DNA from: Bryobacterales bacterium
Lineage (GTDB): Bacteria > Acidobacteriota > Terriglobia > Bryobacterales > Bryobacteraceae
Direction: 5' to 3'
DNA: 38,012 bases
Assembly: GCA_003163855.1 (NCBI GenBank)
Contig: PLRJ01000082.1
Location: 1 to 38,012 of the forward strand
This document shows, one piece after another, positions 1 through 8,239 of the stretch (its first letter is position 1; every line of letters starts with the position of its first letter). Made by a program: the position numbers and the translations under genes. Under the pieces are notes generated by a model, which did no database searches, had not been told where the DNA came from, and worked only from the letters and a program-made list of their open reading frames with translations.

Positions 1-473
1 GAGTCAGGGGCTGGGGGTAGGGGTGGTGGAGCGGAAACCAGCCCGGAATGTCCCCGAGGGGCTTCTCGGTTGTGGGAAGAGGGAGGAGTTCACACGTACC
101 CTTGTCCATGGCCTACGTGGAGGATGTTGATGGCGTAGCGCGCTTCGCCGTTGACGCGAGAAGAAGTTATGAGGAAATACCGAGCATGGCTGCTGGTGTG
201 CGCCGGAAGCTTGCCACGGCGACATTCTTTCGGAGATGGCGAATGAGTAGGGGCGGCCGGCCAGCACCTTCCGGGAAATTCTGATGCGGCTTTAACGCCT
301 CTCCTATCACTAACCTCCTTGCAGACCTAATGTTGGGCTTTTGGTCGCCCGATGGGTCCTTTAGAGGTTCGTAGACAGTGCCCAGCCGAGAGTCGCATTT
401 GGACGTAGCCAGCGGGTTGATCGCGCCGGGCGATGTGGCGGGCGATTCAGGTGGGCGTCGACCTGGTGCGCCG
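1..473. other. Left-edge region without a supported gene
   Basis: I see no convincing gene here. Short open frames exist on both strands, but none shows a recognisable domain, ribosome binding site or family signature. A minus-strand frame ending near position 100 reads like ordinary protein for about 40 codons and could be the tail of a decayed gene, but I could not identify it. The last part contains a possible GTG start at 378 for the following aminotransferase gene. Confidence 0.4.
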
Positions 474-1583
474 ATGCCCGTAATGCGGCCGAAGCTTCCT
501 TCGACACGGCAACTGGTGCCTTATTTGCGTGCGATTGAAGAACGGCGATCGTATTCCAATAGCGGTTTGCTGTGCCAGAAGCTGGAGAGTGAACTAAGCC
601 GTCATCTGCATTGTCAGCAGGACCTGGTGATTACGGCGGCGAGTGCGACTGCGGGAATTACGGCAGCGCTGCTGGCGTTGGATCTTGGTTCGAATGCGAC
701 CTGTCTTATGCCTTCGTGGACGTTTGTGGCGACACCGCATGCGGCCTGGGCGGCCGGCATGGAGCCGTTTTTTATGGATGTAGACCGGCGCACCTGGGCA
801 CTTGATGCGGCGGAAGTCAGGCGTGCACTGGCTGCACGGTTATGTGCGCCGCGGGCCATCGTAGTGGTGTCTCCGTTCGGCGCTCCGCTGGATTTGACGG
901 CGTGGCAGAAGTTGCAGCAGGAGACCGGAATCCCGATTATTGTGGATGCGGCGGCGGGATTTGATACGGTGCGGTTCAGTTCTTTGATCTCGGTGGTGAG
1001 TCTGCATGCGACCAAGATTCTGGCGGCGGGCGAGGGTGGCTTCGTGGTGGCGCCGACTGCGGAGATGCGGGACCGATTGAAGAGCTGCAGCAATTTTGGA
1101 TTTTTGGGAAGCCGTGTGGCGCAGCGCCGGGCGGTGAACTCGAAATTGAGCGAATATCACGCGGCGGTGGCGCTGGCAAGTTTAGAGGGGTGGCCGGCCA
1201 CTCGTTTGCGGCATCTGCAGATTGCCTCTTGGTACCGCAAGGGGCTCTCGCCTATACCGGGAGTCGCGTTACAGCCGGGTTACGGCGAAGGTTGGGCGTG
1301 CGGCACCACAAATGTCTTGTTAGAAGGAGACTCGGCCGAGAGCATCGGACGCTACATGTTGCGCGAGGGCGTGGAGACGCGTATGTGGTGGGGAGCGGGA
1401 TGTCACTTGCAGCCGGCGTTTGCGGCCTGCAGTCGCGGGGAGTTGCCGCAGACCGAGTTTCTGGCAGCGCACACATTGGGCCTCCCTCACTTTCCGGATA
1501 TGGAAAAGGCGGATGTGGATCTGGTTTGCCGCGTTCTGGGTAAAGCACTTCGAAGCAGGGCGAGCGGCCGGCGCGCCAGTTGA
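474..1583 (+). CDS. DegT/DnrJ/EryC1/StrS-family PLP aminotransferase
   Basis: This is a PLP-dependent aminotransferase of the family that transfers an amino group to keto-sugars bound to nucleotides, usually for cell-surface polysaccharide building. The fold-type I layout is visible. An N-terminal RPKLPS..LVPYL stretch is followed by a segment resembling the usual 'N.G' substrate region, a PSWTFVATPHA loop, the Asp of VDAAAGFD, and the Schiff-base Lys in HATKILAAGEGG (K181 from this start). I chose ATG 474 because the family normally starts a few residues before RPxLP. A GTG at 378 would add 32 residues that look like noncoding translation. The substrate cannot be told. It stands alone, with no other sugar genes next to it, and converges on the PEP-CTERM gene. 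Confidence 0.85.
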   Translation: MPVMRPKLPSTRQLVPYLRAIEERRSYSNSGLLCQKLESELSRHLHCQQDLVITAASATAGITAALLALDLGSNATCLMPSWTFVATPHAAWAAGMEPFFMDVDRRTWALDAAEVRRALAARLCAPRAIVVVSPFGAPLDLTAWQKLQQETGIPIIVDAAAGFDTVRFSSLISVVSLHATKILAAGEGGFVVAPTAEMRDRLKSCSNFGFLGSRVAQRRAVNSKLSEYHAAVALASLEGWPATRLRHLQIASWYRKGLSPIPGVALQPGYGEGWACGTTNVLLEGDSAESIGRYMLREGVETRMWWGAGCHLQPAFAACSRGELPQTEFLAAHTLGLPHFPDMEKADVDLVCRVLGKALRSRASGRRAS

Positions 1584-1603
1584 TGTCGATCTGAAAATAC
1601 GAA

Positions 1604-1636
1604 GGCCGGGATCATCCTTGTTGGGATGTCCCGGCC
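1604..1636. terminator. Strong hairpin between convergent genes
   Basis: GGCCGGGA and CATCC on the left arm pair with GGATG and TCCCGGCC on the right arm, giving 13 base pairs with one bulged T and a 6-base loop. It lies between the stop codons of the aminotransferase and the PEP-CTERM gene. In the minus direction it is followed by TTCGTATTTTC, so it fits best as the terminator of the PEP-CTERM gene. In the plus direction no T run follows. Confidence 0.7.
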
Positions 1637-1664
1637 GATTCGGAAAGGGCGCGAAGCGCGCTGT

Positions 1665-2330
1665 CTACGCCTGAATCTTTTTGCGGCGGATCAGCGAGAG
1701 AGCGATGAGGGGGAGGCTGAGCAGAGCGAGTGTACCGGGTTCCGGTGTGGCCGAGGATGCGGAGACGGCGGGAGTCGTAGAGACGATGGTGGCGGAGTAG
1801 TCGAGGCCGAAGGACCAACCGGCAATCTGTTCGACGGTGAAGCTGAGCGTGTTGGCGCCGGTGTGGAGATCGCTGAGAATGTTCAGACCGGCAGCGGTGG
1901 CGGCGGAGCAGCCGATGGTGAAATCGGAACAAGTCGTGTAGGTGTTGCCGGTGGTGGGCGCCATGGGTACGACCATCACGCCGTTGACGGAGACCGAGGT
2001 TGTGTCATCGGCCATGACGATCAAAGAGGCGAGGGTGGGAGTGCCTTGAATGTTGAAGCTGTCGGTAAAGGTGACTTCGGTTCCGTTTGCCGGCACGACA
2101 TAACCGGGTTGGTTGGGGTTGCCGGACTGGGTGTAGGAAACCCACGAGGTGCCACTGAAGGCGGGCGACCATTGCGGGTTGGGGCTGATATTGACAGTGG
2201 CCGAACCGCTGTTATTGGCAGTTTCCGAGGCGCTGCTGGCCAGATAGAGGGTGGAACCATAGGAAGCGGAAGCAAGAACTGAGAGACCACCGAGGATGAG
2301 GGCTTTTGAAATGATTGTTTTCGTTTTCAT
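1665..2330 (-). CDS. PEP-CTERM sorting domain protein
   Basis: This is a secreted, surface-sorted protein of about 221 residues. The N-terminus (MKTKTIISKALILGG..) is a signal peptide. The middle is rich in Ser, Thr, Asn and Gly, like a beta-rich extracellular domain. The C-terminus carries the PEP-CTERM signal: TPEPGTLALLS, a hydrophobic helix, then RRKK. Such proteins are cut and anchored or released by an exosortase, usually in exopolysaccharide-producing bacteria. No exosortase gene is in this window. I chose ATG 2330 rather than an upstream in-frame start at 2366, because the signal peptide starts there. The function of the body of the protein is not recognisable. Confidence 0.88.
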   Translation of the reverse strand: MKTKTIISKALILGGLSVLASASYGSTLYLASSASETANNSGSATVNISPNPQWSPAFSGTSWVSYTQSGNPNQPGYVVPANGTEVTFTDSFNIQGTPTLASLIVMADDTTSVSVNGVMVVPMAPTTGNTYTTCSDFTIGCSAATAAGLNILSDLHTGANTLSFTVEQIAGWSFGLDYSATIVSTTPAVSASSATPEPGTLALLSLPLIALSLIRRKKIQA

Positions 2331-2697
2331 GGACCCATAGTCGCTGGAAACAGAGCGCGCGGACAATTGCCTCAGGTGGAGTAACTACCCTTGGATCTAA
2401 CGACTTAAGGTCGGCGAGCAGGGCGAAAAACGAGGTTGAATGAGCCGCCTGGTAATGGCTTAAGTCCAACGGTTGTTTATGGGCTAGGAGAGTGGAAAAG
2501 CCAAGCGGGACGGGCAGTTAAGAGTGTCGGAGGAGCAGAAACGACTCGGGTGGCGGTTTGGTACGGGAACTAAACTCCCGGTACCTTTCAACCTCATTTA
2601 TCTGCTGTTATGATTCGGCAAAGCGCATCACTTACGACCTGCGGAGGATCGCAATGAAGCAACGCCAGCCCACGGACGAAAGCTGAGTGGAGACGCG
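2331..2697. other. Intergenic region with a hairpin
   Basis: This 367-base stretch upstream of the divergent PEP-CTERM and small membrane protein genes has no large gene. It holds an imperfect hairpin at 2560-2585, with arms GGTAC-GGGA and TCCC-G-GTACC and a 7-base loop. It also holds a very short open frame with a good ribosome binding site at 2654. No promoter could be assigned with confidence. Confidence 0.5.
2654..2686 (+). CDS. Possible 10-residue leader peptide
   Basis: A perfect GGAGG lies seven bases before an ATG that opens a 10-codon frame (MKQRQPTDES) ending in TGA. The stop is 11 bases before the ATG of the next small gene, so reinitiation or coupling is possible. It is tentative. 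The only evidence is the strong ribosome binding site and the placement. Confidence 0.25.
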   Translation: MKQRQPTDES

Positions 2698-2886
2698 ATG
2701 AAAACTGTAACTGCGTTCTTCTCTGGCCTAGTTGCGTTTTTATCGGAAATGATCGCACTGTTCAAAATACTGAGAGCAGTTGCGGATCAGGATCAGCCGG
2801 TCAAGTCGGCTCAACCTAATGAGGAGGTAGAGCGGCGATGGCAGGATGGTGATCCACTTTCGCAAAAGCAGAAGCAGTCGATCTAG
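2698..2886 (+). CDS. Small membrane protein, unknown function
   Basis: This is a 62-residue protein that I do not recognise. The first 27 residues (MKTVTAFFSGLVAFL..) form one hydrophobic helix with a basic end at LRAV, followed by a polar tail rich in Gln, Glu and Asp. This suggests a single-pass membrane peptide with a cytoplasmic tail. A GGAG motif seven to eight bases upstream supports the start. It stands between divergent and convergent neighbours, so context says little. It could also be a chance frame. Confidence 0.45.
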   Translation: MKTVTAFFSGLVAFLSEMIALFKILRAVADQDQPVKSAQPNEEVERRWQDGDPLSQKQKQSI

Positions 2887-2940
2887 TCGCGGAAGCAGGT
2901 TCCGGCGGCTAGGAGGCGTGGGGCTGTGCGGTTCAAAAAA

Positions 2941-4176
2941 TCATGGCAGGCTTTTTAGCTCGGCCAGTTCGGATAAGACTTGTTTCCACTCTTTTGGTTT
3001 GTGTTTGGTGTGAAAGGGTGCATTCAGGTCGCGATAGAAGGTGAGCAATTCGGCCTTAATGGCTGGTGTCACCGTGGTGAAGTGTTTGCTGGCCAACTTG
3101 TTTAACAAAAAGGCCTGCGAATCGTCGGCGAGCGCGTATGCGCCTGGTGCGGTGAAGGCGCCGACGTCGTAGTTTTCGTCCGGCAGAACAAGCGTTTTGG
3201 ATTGTTCACTCTTTAGTTTGCCGGCGTATTGCAGCGAAGCCCGATTGAAGCTTTGCATAAACAGGTCTTCCACCGCAGGCGTGGGCATTTTGAACTTGAG
3301 GTCGGCGAGGGGGCCGATCGGCGGGAGCAAGCGAAGCAGAAAGGCGAGAAACTTTTCCAAGGGCGAGGGCTCTTCCAGGCGTTTTCCCCACTCCTTTTCA
3401 TAACTTGAACGCTTCATGATGTAGACAAAGCGGCGGCGGGTGGCGCTGGGCTGGGTCTGGTGAATTTCGTCTTTTTTCTGGGCCCAGGCAATGCGCGTTG
3501 CAGTGGGGATGATGCGACTGACGGCGCTGCGATAGGAGTCGATGGCGGTGTTGAAGTTGCCGAACAGGTCGCTCAGTTCCAGCCCGTAGGTATCGCGAAA
3601 AGCGCGCGAAACCAGATCGTTCGCGACATAGAAGCCAATGAAATCGTGGTAGGCCTGCGGTGCGAAATTTCCTTTGGCTACCTCGAGCACGTCGAAACTG
3701 TACTCGGTCTTAAGGTGATAGGCGGGGCTCTCTTCGTAGGTGACGACGGAACCGAATTTCCTGCGCAAGCGCGGATAAAGAATGGGTTCACTGACATTGG
3801 TGGCGTAGCGATGTCCATCTAAATCGCCGACGTAGTGTGAGAGTGCACCGAGCGAGAAAGCGAGTTCATTCAGGCTTTGGGAATCATGCAAGAGGGCCAG
3901 AATGAAATCGCCGGTGCGAACGTAATGGGTGAGATCGCTGAATTGAGCGCTGCCGTGGGGATAGTAGCCGAGGTCTTGAATGATAGCGCCGCCGTAGGCA
4001 TAGCCGTGAGCGGTCTTGAGTTCTTCGGGTGTCGCTTGGGGATATTGAGCTAGCAGGGCGCTGCGGAGTTGTACATCCCACAAGGCGTCGATCAAGGCCT
4101 CGTGAGACAGCACTGAATAAGGGCAGGCGGCTTTTGTGCACAAAAGAAGAAAGGCGAGGAGCCGCAGCGGGTTCAT
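2941..4176 (-). CDS. Secreted zinc-dependent phospholipase C-like protein
   Basis: The protein has 411 residues and a short signal peptide (MNPLRLLAFLLLCTKAA). It resembles the zinc-dependent phospholipase C / S1-P1 nuclease fold. A His near the mature N-terminus (YSVLSHEALID), a Gly/His/Asp-rich stretch (QDLGYYPHGS), and LGALSHYVGDLDGHRYA provide the His and Asp residues that bind the zinc cluster in this all-helical fold. The C-terminal 200 residues are less typical and may cover the active site or be a separate helical domain. In this family the enzyme cleaves phospholipid head groups outside the cell. Whether this member is catalytic is an inference. It is transcribed away from the small gene upstream and follows hsp20 in the same direction with a 48-base gap. 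Confidence 0.75.
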   Translation of the reverse strand: MNPLRLLAFLLLCTKAACPYSVLSHEALIDALWDVQLRSALLAQYPQATPEELKTAHGYAYGGAIIQDLGYYPHGSAQFSDLTHYVRTGDFILALLHDSQSLNELAFSLGALSHYVGDLDGHRYATNVSEPILYPRLRRKFGSVVTYEESPAYHLKTEYSFDVLEVAKGNFAPQAYHDFIGFYVANDLVSRAFRDTYGLELSDLFGNFNTAIDSYRSAVSRIIPTATRIAWAQKKDEIHQTQPSATRRRFVYIMKRSSYEKEWGKRLEEPSPLEKFLAFLLRLLPPIGPLADLKFKMPTPAVEDLFMQSFNRASLQYAGKLKSEQSKTLVLPDENYDVGAFTAPGAYALADDSQAFLLNKLASKHFTTVTPAIKAELLTFYRDLNAPFHTKHKPKEWKQVLSELAELKSLP

Positions 4177-4199
4177 CGCCTTTATAGTTGCAAATGGTA

Positions 4200-4219
4200 T
4201 GCGGGTGAATTCTCCCGCA
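4200..4219. promoter_or_regulatory. 20-base inverted repeat between hsp20 and the phospholipase gene
   Basis: TGCGGG and CCCGCA flank a TGAATTCT core that is itself nearly palindromic (GAATTC), so the whole element is a palindrome with one T-T mismatch pair. It follows the hsp20 stop codon and precedes the phospholipase start. It may be a weak hsp20 terminator, since no T run follows, or an operator for the downstream gene. Confidence 0.35.
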
Positions 4220-4224
4220 GGGAA

Positions 4225-4674
4225 TTAGTTATTGCCTATTTCCACGTTGATGGTACGCGGCTTGGCTACTTCCTTCTTCGGAAGCTTAATGGTGAGAACA
4301 CCATTCTTGTAGTCGGCCTTCACCTGGTCGCCCTCGACGGTCTCGGGCAGGCTGAAGGCGCGCACAAAGGAGCCATAGGAACGCTCGATCCGATGGAAGC
4401 CTTTGCCGCCATTGTGGGAATCGAATTTGCGCTCGCCCTTCAGAGTTAGCGTGCCATTCTCCAACTGGATGCCGACATTCTTCGGATCGACATCCGGAAT
4501 ATCAGCCTTCAGGATGATTTCGTTCTCGGTCTCATAGATATCGACAGCGGGGGACCAGGGGCGTTGACCGGGTTCGCTGAGCAAACGCGAGAGCGAATCC
4601 TGGAAAAGCCGGAGGCCGGCCGGGAACTCATCAACTTCGGTAGCAAAAAAGGGGTTGTATTTACTGACAGCCAT
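4225..4674 (-). CDS. Hsp20-family small heat shock protein
   Basis: This is a 149-residue alpha-crystallin-domain chaperone that holds unfolding proteins in a refoldable state in the cytoplasm. The N-terminal arm (SKYNPFFATEV..) is followed by the crystallin domain from about residue 45 (WSPAVDIYETENEIILKADIP). The conserved loop GERK, the R-rich ERSYGSFVRAFSLP and the GVLTIKLPK motif are all present. The family's C-terminal I-x-I motif is represented by TINVEI. I chose ATG 4674 because AGGAGG lies about ten bases upstream. The in-frame ATG at 4695 lies ahead of that site. A sigma70-like promoter and a perfect inverted repeat precede it. It is divergent from bcp. Confidence 0.93.
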   Translation of the reverse strand: MAVSKYNPFFATEVDEFPAGLRLFQDSLSRLLSEPGQRPWSPAVDIYETENEIILKADIPDVDPKNVGIQLENGTLTLKGERKFDSHNGGKGFHRIERSYGSFVRAFSLPETVEGDQVKADYKNGVLTIKLPKKEVAKPRTINVEIGNN

Positions 4675-4688
4675 TTTAGATTTCCTCC

Positions 4689-4705
4689 TATCCAACTATT
4701 GGATA
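4689..4705. promoter_or_regulatory. Perfect inverted repeat at the predicted hsp20 mRNA 5' end
   Basis: TATCCAA-CTA-TTGGATA is a perfect 7-base-pair inverted repeat. On the minus strand it starts at about the position expected for transcription start and runs directly into AGGAGG, the hsp20 ribosome binding site. It can act as a DNA operator, or as a 5'-terminal mRNA hairpin that affects ribosome access and temperature response. It does not match the CIRCE sequence. Confidence 0.55.
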
Positions 4706-4712
4706 CAACTAA

Positions 4713-4741
4713 AGCATATAATCTGCGCGTCTTCTTGTCAA
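4713..4741 (-). promoter_or_regulatory. Sigma70-type promoter of hsp20
   Basis: On the minus strand a perfect TTGACA (-35, 4741-4736) is separated by exactly 17 bases from TATGCT (-10, 4718-4713). The start of transcription would be near 4706, giving a leader of about 32 bases. This points to housekeeping sigma control combined with the inverted repeat, rather than a dedicated heat-shock sigma factor. Confidence 0.65.
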
Positions 4742-4801
4742 GTAACCTCAGTAGAAATTTTCATGTTCTTTCTCGCCTCGTCCAACATCTCTTTCCCGTA
4801 T

Positions 4802-5263
4802 ATGTCTACCCTTACTGAAGGCGCAAAAGCGCCCGCTATCTCCACGACGACTGACACTGGTGAACCGTTCACGCTGGCCTCTTTAAAGGGGAAGAACGTT
4901 GTTCTGTACTTTTACCCGAAGGCGGATACACCGGGCTGCACCAAAGAAGCGTGCGAATTTCGGGACACCAGCAAGAAGTTCAGCAAGGAAAACACCGTCA
5001 TTGTCGGTGTTTCGCCCGACAAGAGCGCGGCGCAGGCTAAGTTCAAGCAGAAGTTCGATTTGCCGTTCACGTTGCTGGCGGACGAGGACCACAAAGTAGC
5101 CGAGGACTATGGGGTCTGGAAGGAAAAGAGCATGTACGGCAAGACGTATATGGGTGTTGAGCGAACAACGTTCGTCATCGATACCAAGGGCGTGATCAAG
5201 AAGATTTTCCCCAAAGTGAAGGTGGAAGGCCATGCCGAGGAGGTGCTGGCCGCTATCGGGTAG
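4802..5263 (+). CDS. bcp: Thioredoxin-dependent peroxiredoxin, Bcp/PrxQ type
   Basis: This 153-residue peroxiredoxin reduces hydrogen peroxide and organic hydroperoxides using thioredoxin. The active site reads YPKADTPGCTKEACEFRD: the peroxidatic Cys of TPGCT and a resolving Cys five residues later, the pattern of atypical 2-Cys PrxQ enzymes. The conserved Arg appears in GVERTTFVID. I chose ATG 4802 (MSTLTEGAKAPAI) because the family begins there. Upstream in-frame codons overlap the hsp20 regulatory region and read as noncoding. No good ribosome binding site was found. It is divergent from hsp20 and precedes the Nudix gene by 17 bases, so the two may be co-transcribed. Confidence 0.93.
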   Translation: MSTLTEGAKAPAISTTTDTGEPFTLASLKGKNVVLYFYPKADTPGCTKEACEFRDTSKKFSKENTVIVGVSPDKSAAQAKFKQKFDLPFTLLADEDHKVAEDYGVWKEKSMYGKTYMGVERTTFVIDTKGVIKKIFPKVKVEGHAEEVLAAIG

Positions 5264-5280
5264 GCGATCATTAGATTAAC

Positions 5281-5775
5281 GTGTCTCAATCAAATAGCCG
5301 CCGTTATCCCGCCCATCCTTTATTAGGTGTGGGCGCCCTGATCTTCGGCGAGGAGGGCGTGCTGCTGGTGGAACGCGGGCGACCTCCGTTGGAAGGGTAT
5401 TGGTCGCTGCCAGGCGGCTTAGTGGAGACAGGGGAGCGGCTGGAAGACGCGGTGGTGCGCGAGGTTTGGGAAGAGACGGGCCTGGACGTGCGGGCAGGAC
5501 GTATCGCCACGATCTTTGAGCGGATCATGCCGGGGGCGGCTGCGGCCGAACAGCCGGGAAAGTGCGAGTATCATTATGTGCTCGTGGATTTTTACTGCCA
5601 GGTAGTAGGTGGGAAACTGCGCGCGGGCGACGATTCGAAGGCGGCGCGCTGGTTTGCGCTGCCGGAGCTTGCGTCGCTAAAACTCACAGAAGGAACACGC
5701 GAAGTGATTGAAGCGAGCTGGGAGTTGCCTGCAACCTGCGCCTACGTCACTCGGCCTAAAGTTCATGTCGTTTAG
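5281..5775 (+). CDS. Nudix hydrolase
   Basis: The protein has 164 residues and a complete Nudix box: GGLVETGERLEDA followed by REVWEETGLDV, giving the metal-binding REUxEE core. The N-terminus (HPLLGVGALIFGEEGVLLVERG) and SLPGG before the box resemble the ADP-ribose pyrophosphatase / NUDT-like group that hydrolyses nucleotide diphosphate derivatives. The exact substrate is unknown. The start is a GTG at 5281. The gene overlaps mutS2 by 11 bases, so translation of the two is probably coupled. The last 25 residues (ASWELPATCAYVTRP..) lie beyond the usual fold. Confidence 0.88.
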   Translation: MSQSNSRRYPAHPLLGVGALIFGEEGVLLVERGRPPLEGYWSLPGGLVETGERLEDAVVREVWEETGLDVRAGRIATIFERIMPGAAAAEQPGKCEYHYVLVDFYCQVVGGKLRAGDDSKAARWFALPELASLKLTEGTREVIEASWELPATCAYVTRPKVHVV

Positions 5776-8182
5776 CAGTTTGCAGACGTTGCAGTTTCCG
5801 GAGTTGATTGAGCTTGTAGCTGGTTATGCGGGAAGCGGCGCCGGGCAGGAACTGGTACAGGCTTTGGAGCCGCATTCGGACCGGTGGGCGCTTGAAGCGG
5901 GCTTGGCGGATGCGGCGGAAGGCATTGCTTATCTAGGGGATGCCAGCGGATCGGAACCTGGCAAGGGTGGTTTACTGCGGCTGCGTTTCGACCAGGTGCG
6001 CGATGTGGAAGGGCAGATCCGCGTGTTGAAAATGGAAGGCGCGTCGCTGGATGGCGCGCAGATTCTGGATCTGTTCCACACGCTGGCGCTGGCGGGCGAG
6101 TATCGCGGCGTACTGAGCGGGCAATCGCAGCGTTTTCCGCGTCTAGCGGCGCGGGCGCAGCAACTGGCTGACCTGCGCCCTTTGGCGAAGCGTTATGCGC
6201 GCACCTTTCTGCCGGACGGAAGCCTGGCGGATGAAGCCAGCGTGGCTTTGGGGCGCATCCGTCGCGAATTAGAGAAGCAGAAGAAGGGCATACAAGAGTC
6301 GCTGGAGCGGTTTATTCGGGCGCATCGCGAGGACGGGACGCTGCAGGAAGATTTTGTCACCATCCGTGAAGACCGGTTTGTGGTGCCGATTGTTGCCGGA
6401 CACAAAGGGCGCGTAGATGGCGTGGTGCATGGATCGAGCGGTACGGGAAGGACATTGTTTTTGGAGCCGCTGGAGACGATCGGGCTGAATAATCAGCTGG
6501 TGCGGCTGCGCGAGGAAGAATTGCGCGAAGTGGAGCGCATTCTGGCGGAGGTAACGAATAATCTGCGTGAGCATGCGGACGAGATTGCGGCGACGTTCGA
6601 GGCGCTGAGCGAGTTGGACTGCATTTTCGCGAAGGCGGGCTTTGCGCGTGCTTACAATGCGGTGATTCCGAGGTTCAGTCCGGCGGCGGGGGCGCGCAAG
6701 CTGGTGCTGCGCGAGGCCCGGCATCCGCTGCTTGAGACGGTGTTGCGGAAGCAGCGTAAGCCGATAGTGCCGATCGGGTTCGATTTGTCGGATGAGCGGC
6801 GCTGCCTGCTGATCAGCGGTCCGAACACGGGCGGCAAAACCGTGACGATGAAGACGGCGGGGCTGCTGGCGTTGATGGCACATGCGGCGCTGCCGGTGCC
6901 GTGTGCGGAGGCAGAGTTTCCGCTGCTCGACGATGTGCTGGCCGATATTGGCGACCAGCAGTCGATTGAGGAGAGCTTGAGCAGTTTTTCGGGGCACTTG
7001 CTGCATGTGAAGCAGATGCTGGAGCAGGTGACGCCGGACAGCCTGGTGCTGCTGGACGAACTGGGACGGGCGACTGATCCGGAAGAAGGCGGCGCGCTGG
7101 GTGTGGCGATGCTGGATGAGTTTAGGAAGTCGGGTGCGTTTTGCCTGGCATCGACGCATCTGCTGCCATTGAAACTGTATGGGACGCGGACGCAGGGTGT
7201 GCTGAATGCGTCAATGGGATTTGACGAGGCTACGCTGCAGCCGACGTATCAATTGAGGTTGGGTATGCCGGGAAAATCGGCCGGCATCGATATTGCGACG
7301 CGCTTGCAGTTGCCGGAAGCGCTTCTGGCGCATGCGCGTTCGGTGGTGCCTCGTCTGCAGGCGGATTTTCAGGAGTTGTTATCGGAGTTGCACCGGCAGA
7401 CGGAAGAGAATGCTTTGCGCGGGCGCGAATTGGAGCAAGCGACGGCGGCGTTGAAACAGCGCCAGGAGGAATTGGAGAGGGAGGGATTGCGGCGCGAGCA
7501 GGCCCGGCAGAGGGAATGGGAGCGGAAGTCGGAAAACCTGGTGGCGGATTTTGAGGCGCGGGCGCAGTCGATGATGGAGCGTGTGTCGGGCGCGGGGGAA
7601 CTGCGCAAGGCGGGCGAGCAGGCGCAGCGGCTGATAGCGAAGACCAAGCGTGAGTTTAAGGAAGAGGCGCAGAGCGTGATGGCTCCGCCGCCGGAAGCGT
7701 CGAAAGCGGCGTTAGCGCCTCTGCGTTTAGAAGAAGGCGTCAAGGTCCGCTTGAAGGACGTGCGAGAGGTTGCGACGGTGCGGCGGCTGTTGAAGAACGG
7801 CATGGTGGAAGTAGAAGCGGGGTTCATGAAGATGCAGGTACCGCGCGAGGATATTGTCGAGACGGTGACGAGCGCGGCGGCGCAATCGAAGCTGCCGAAG
7901 AATGTACGGTTGGAGTCGGGACCTACCTGGGACGTGGCGTATCGCGAGTTGAATGTGATTGGGCAGCGGGCGGAAGAGGCGATTGAGCAGGTGGATAAGT
8001 TCATCGATTCGGCGGCACTGGCATCGGTCCAAAGGGTGCGGATTATCCACGGACATGGCATGGGAGTGCTTAAGCGGGCGGTGAGTGAGCATTTGAGTTC
8101 GAGTCCGCATGTGAGCCGGTTTTATGGCGCGACGCAGGCGGAAGGCGGGGCCGGAGCGACGATTGTGGAGTTACGGGAGTAG
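5765..8182 (+). CDS. mutS2: Endonuclease/ATPase MutS2
   Basis: The protein has 805 residues, the usual length. It has a core/lever region, then the MutS-type ATPase with Walker A GPNTGGKT near residue 352, a DELGRATDPEEG Walker B/signature and a STHLLPLK switch. A long coiled coil follows (about 535-640, rich in Glu/Arg/Gln), and a C-terminal Smr domain with HGHGMG and a final EGGAGATIVEL. MutS2 proteins lack the mismatch-recognition domain. They have been linked to suppression of recombination and, in Bacillus, to rescue of collided ribosomes. In the Smr domain the usual LDLRG-type motif reads ELNVIGQR, so the nuclease activity may differ. I chose ATG 5765, which is where the family starts and which overlaps the Nudix stop. 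Confidence 0.95.
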   Translation: MSFSSLQTLQFPELIELVAGYAGSGAGQELVQALEPHSDRWALEAGLADAAEGIAYLGDASGSEPGKGGLLRLRFDQVRDVEGQIRVLKMEGASLDGAQILDLFHTLALAGEYRGVLSGQSQRFPRLAARAQQLADLRPLAKRYARTFLPDGSLADEASVALGRIRRELEKQKKGIQESLERFIRAHREDGTLQEDFVTIREDRFVVPIVAGHKGRVDGVVHGSSGTGRTLFLEPLETIGLNNQLVRLREEELREVERILAEVTNNLREHADEIAATFEALSELDCIFAKAGFARAYNAVIPRFSPAAGARKLVLREARHPLLETVLRKQRKPIVPIGFDLSDERRCLLISGPNTGGKTVTMKTAGLLALMAHAALPVPCAEAEFPLLDDVLADIGDQQSIEESLSSFSGHLLHVKQMLEQVTPDSLVLLDELGRATDPEEGGALGVAMLDEFRKSGAFCLASTHLLPLKLYGTRTQGVLNASMGFDEATLQPTYQLRLGMPGKSAGIDIATRLQLPEALLAHARSVVPRLQADFQELLSELHRQTEENALRGRELEQATAALKQRQEELEREGLRREQARQREWERKSENLVADFEARAQSMMERVSGAGELRKAGEQAQRLIAKTKREFKEEAQSVMAPPPEASKAALAPLRLEEGVKVRLKDVREVATVRRLLKNGMVEVEAGFMKMQVPREDIVETVTSAAAQSKLPKNVRLESGPTWDVAYRELNVIGQRAEEAIEQVDKFIDSAALASVQRVRIIHGHGMGVLKRAVSEHLSSSPHVSRFYGATQAEGGAGATIVELRE

Positions 8183-8239
8183 GTTGCTTAGTGTTCTCGA
8201 TTTCGAGCATAATAAAGATCGGAAACGAGACTGACGATT

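Noticed and set aside
1..377. Short open frames at the left edge on both strands
   Set aside because: None has a family signature or ribosome binding site, and the compositions look random.
4655..4801. An N-terminal extension of the Bcp peroxiredoxin
   Set aside because: The family begins at MSTLTEGAKAP, and the extension covers the hsp20 promoter and leader.
6269..8110. Long minus-strand open frames inside mutS2
   Set aside because: They mirror the G+C-rich third codon positions of mutS2, have compositions rich in Arg, Gln, His or Ser, and no recognisable domains.
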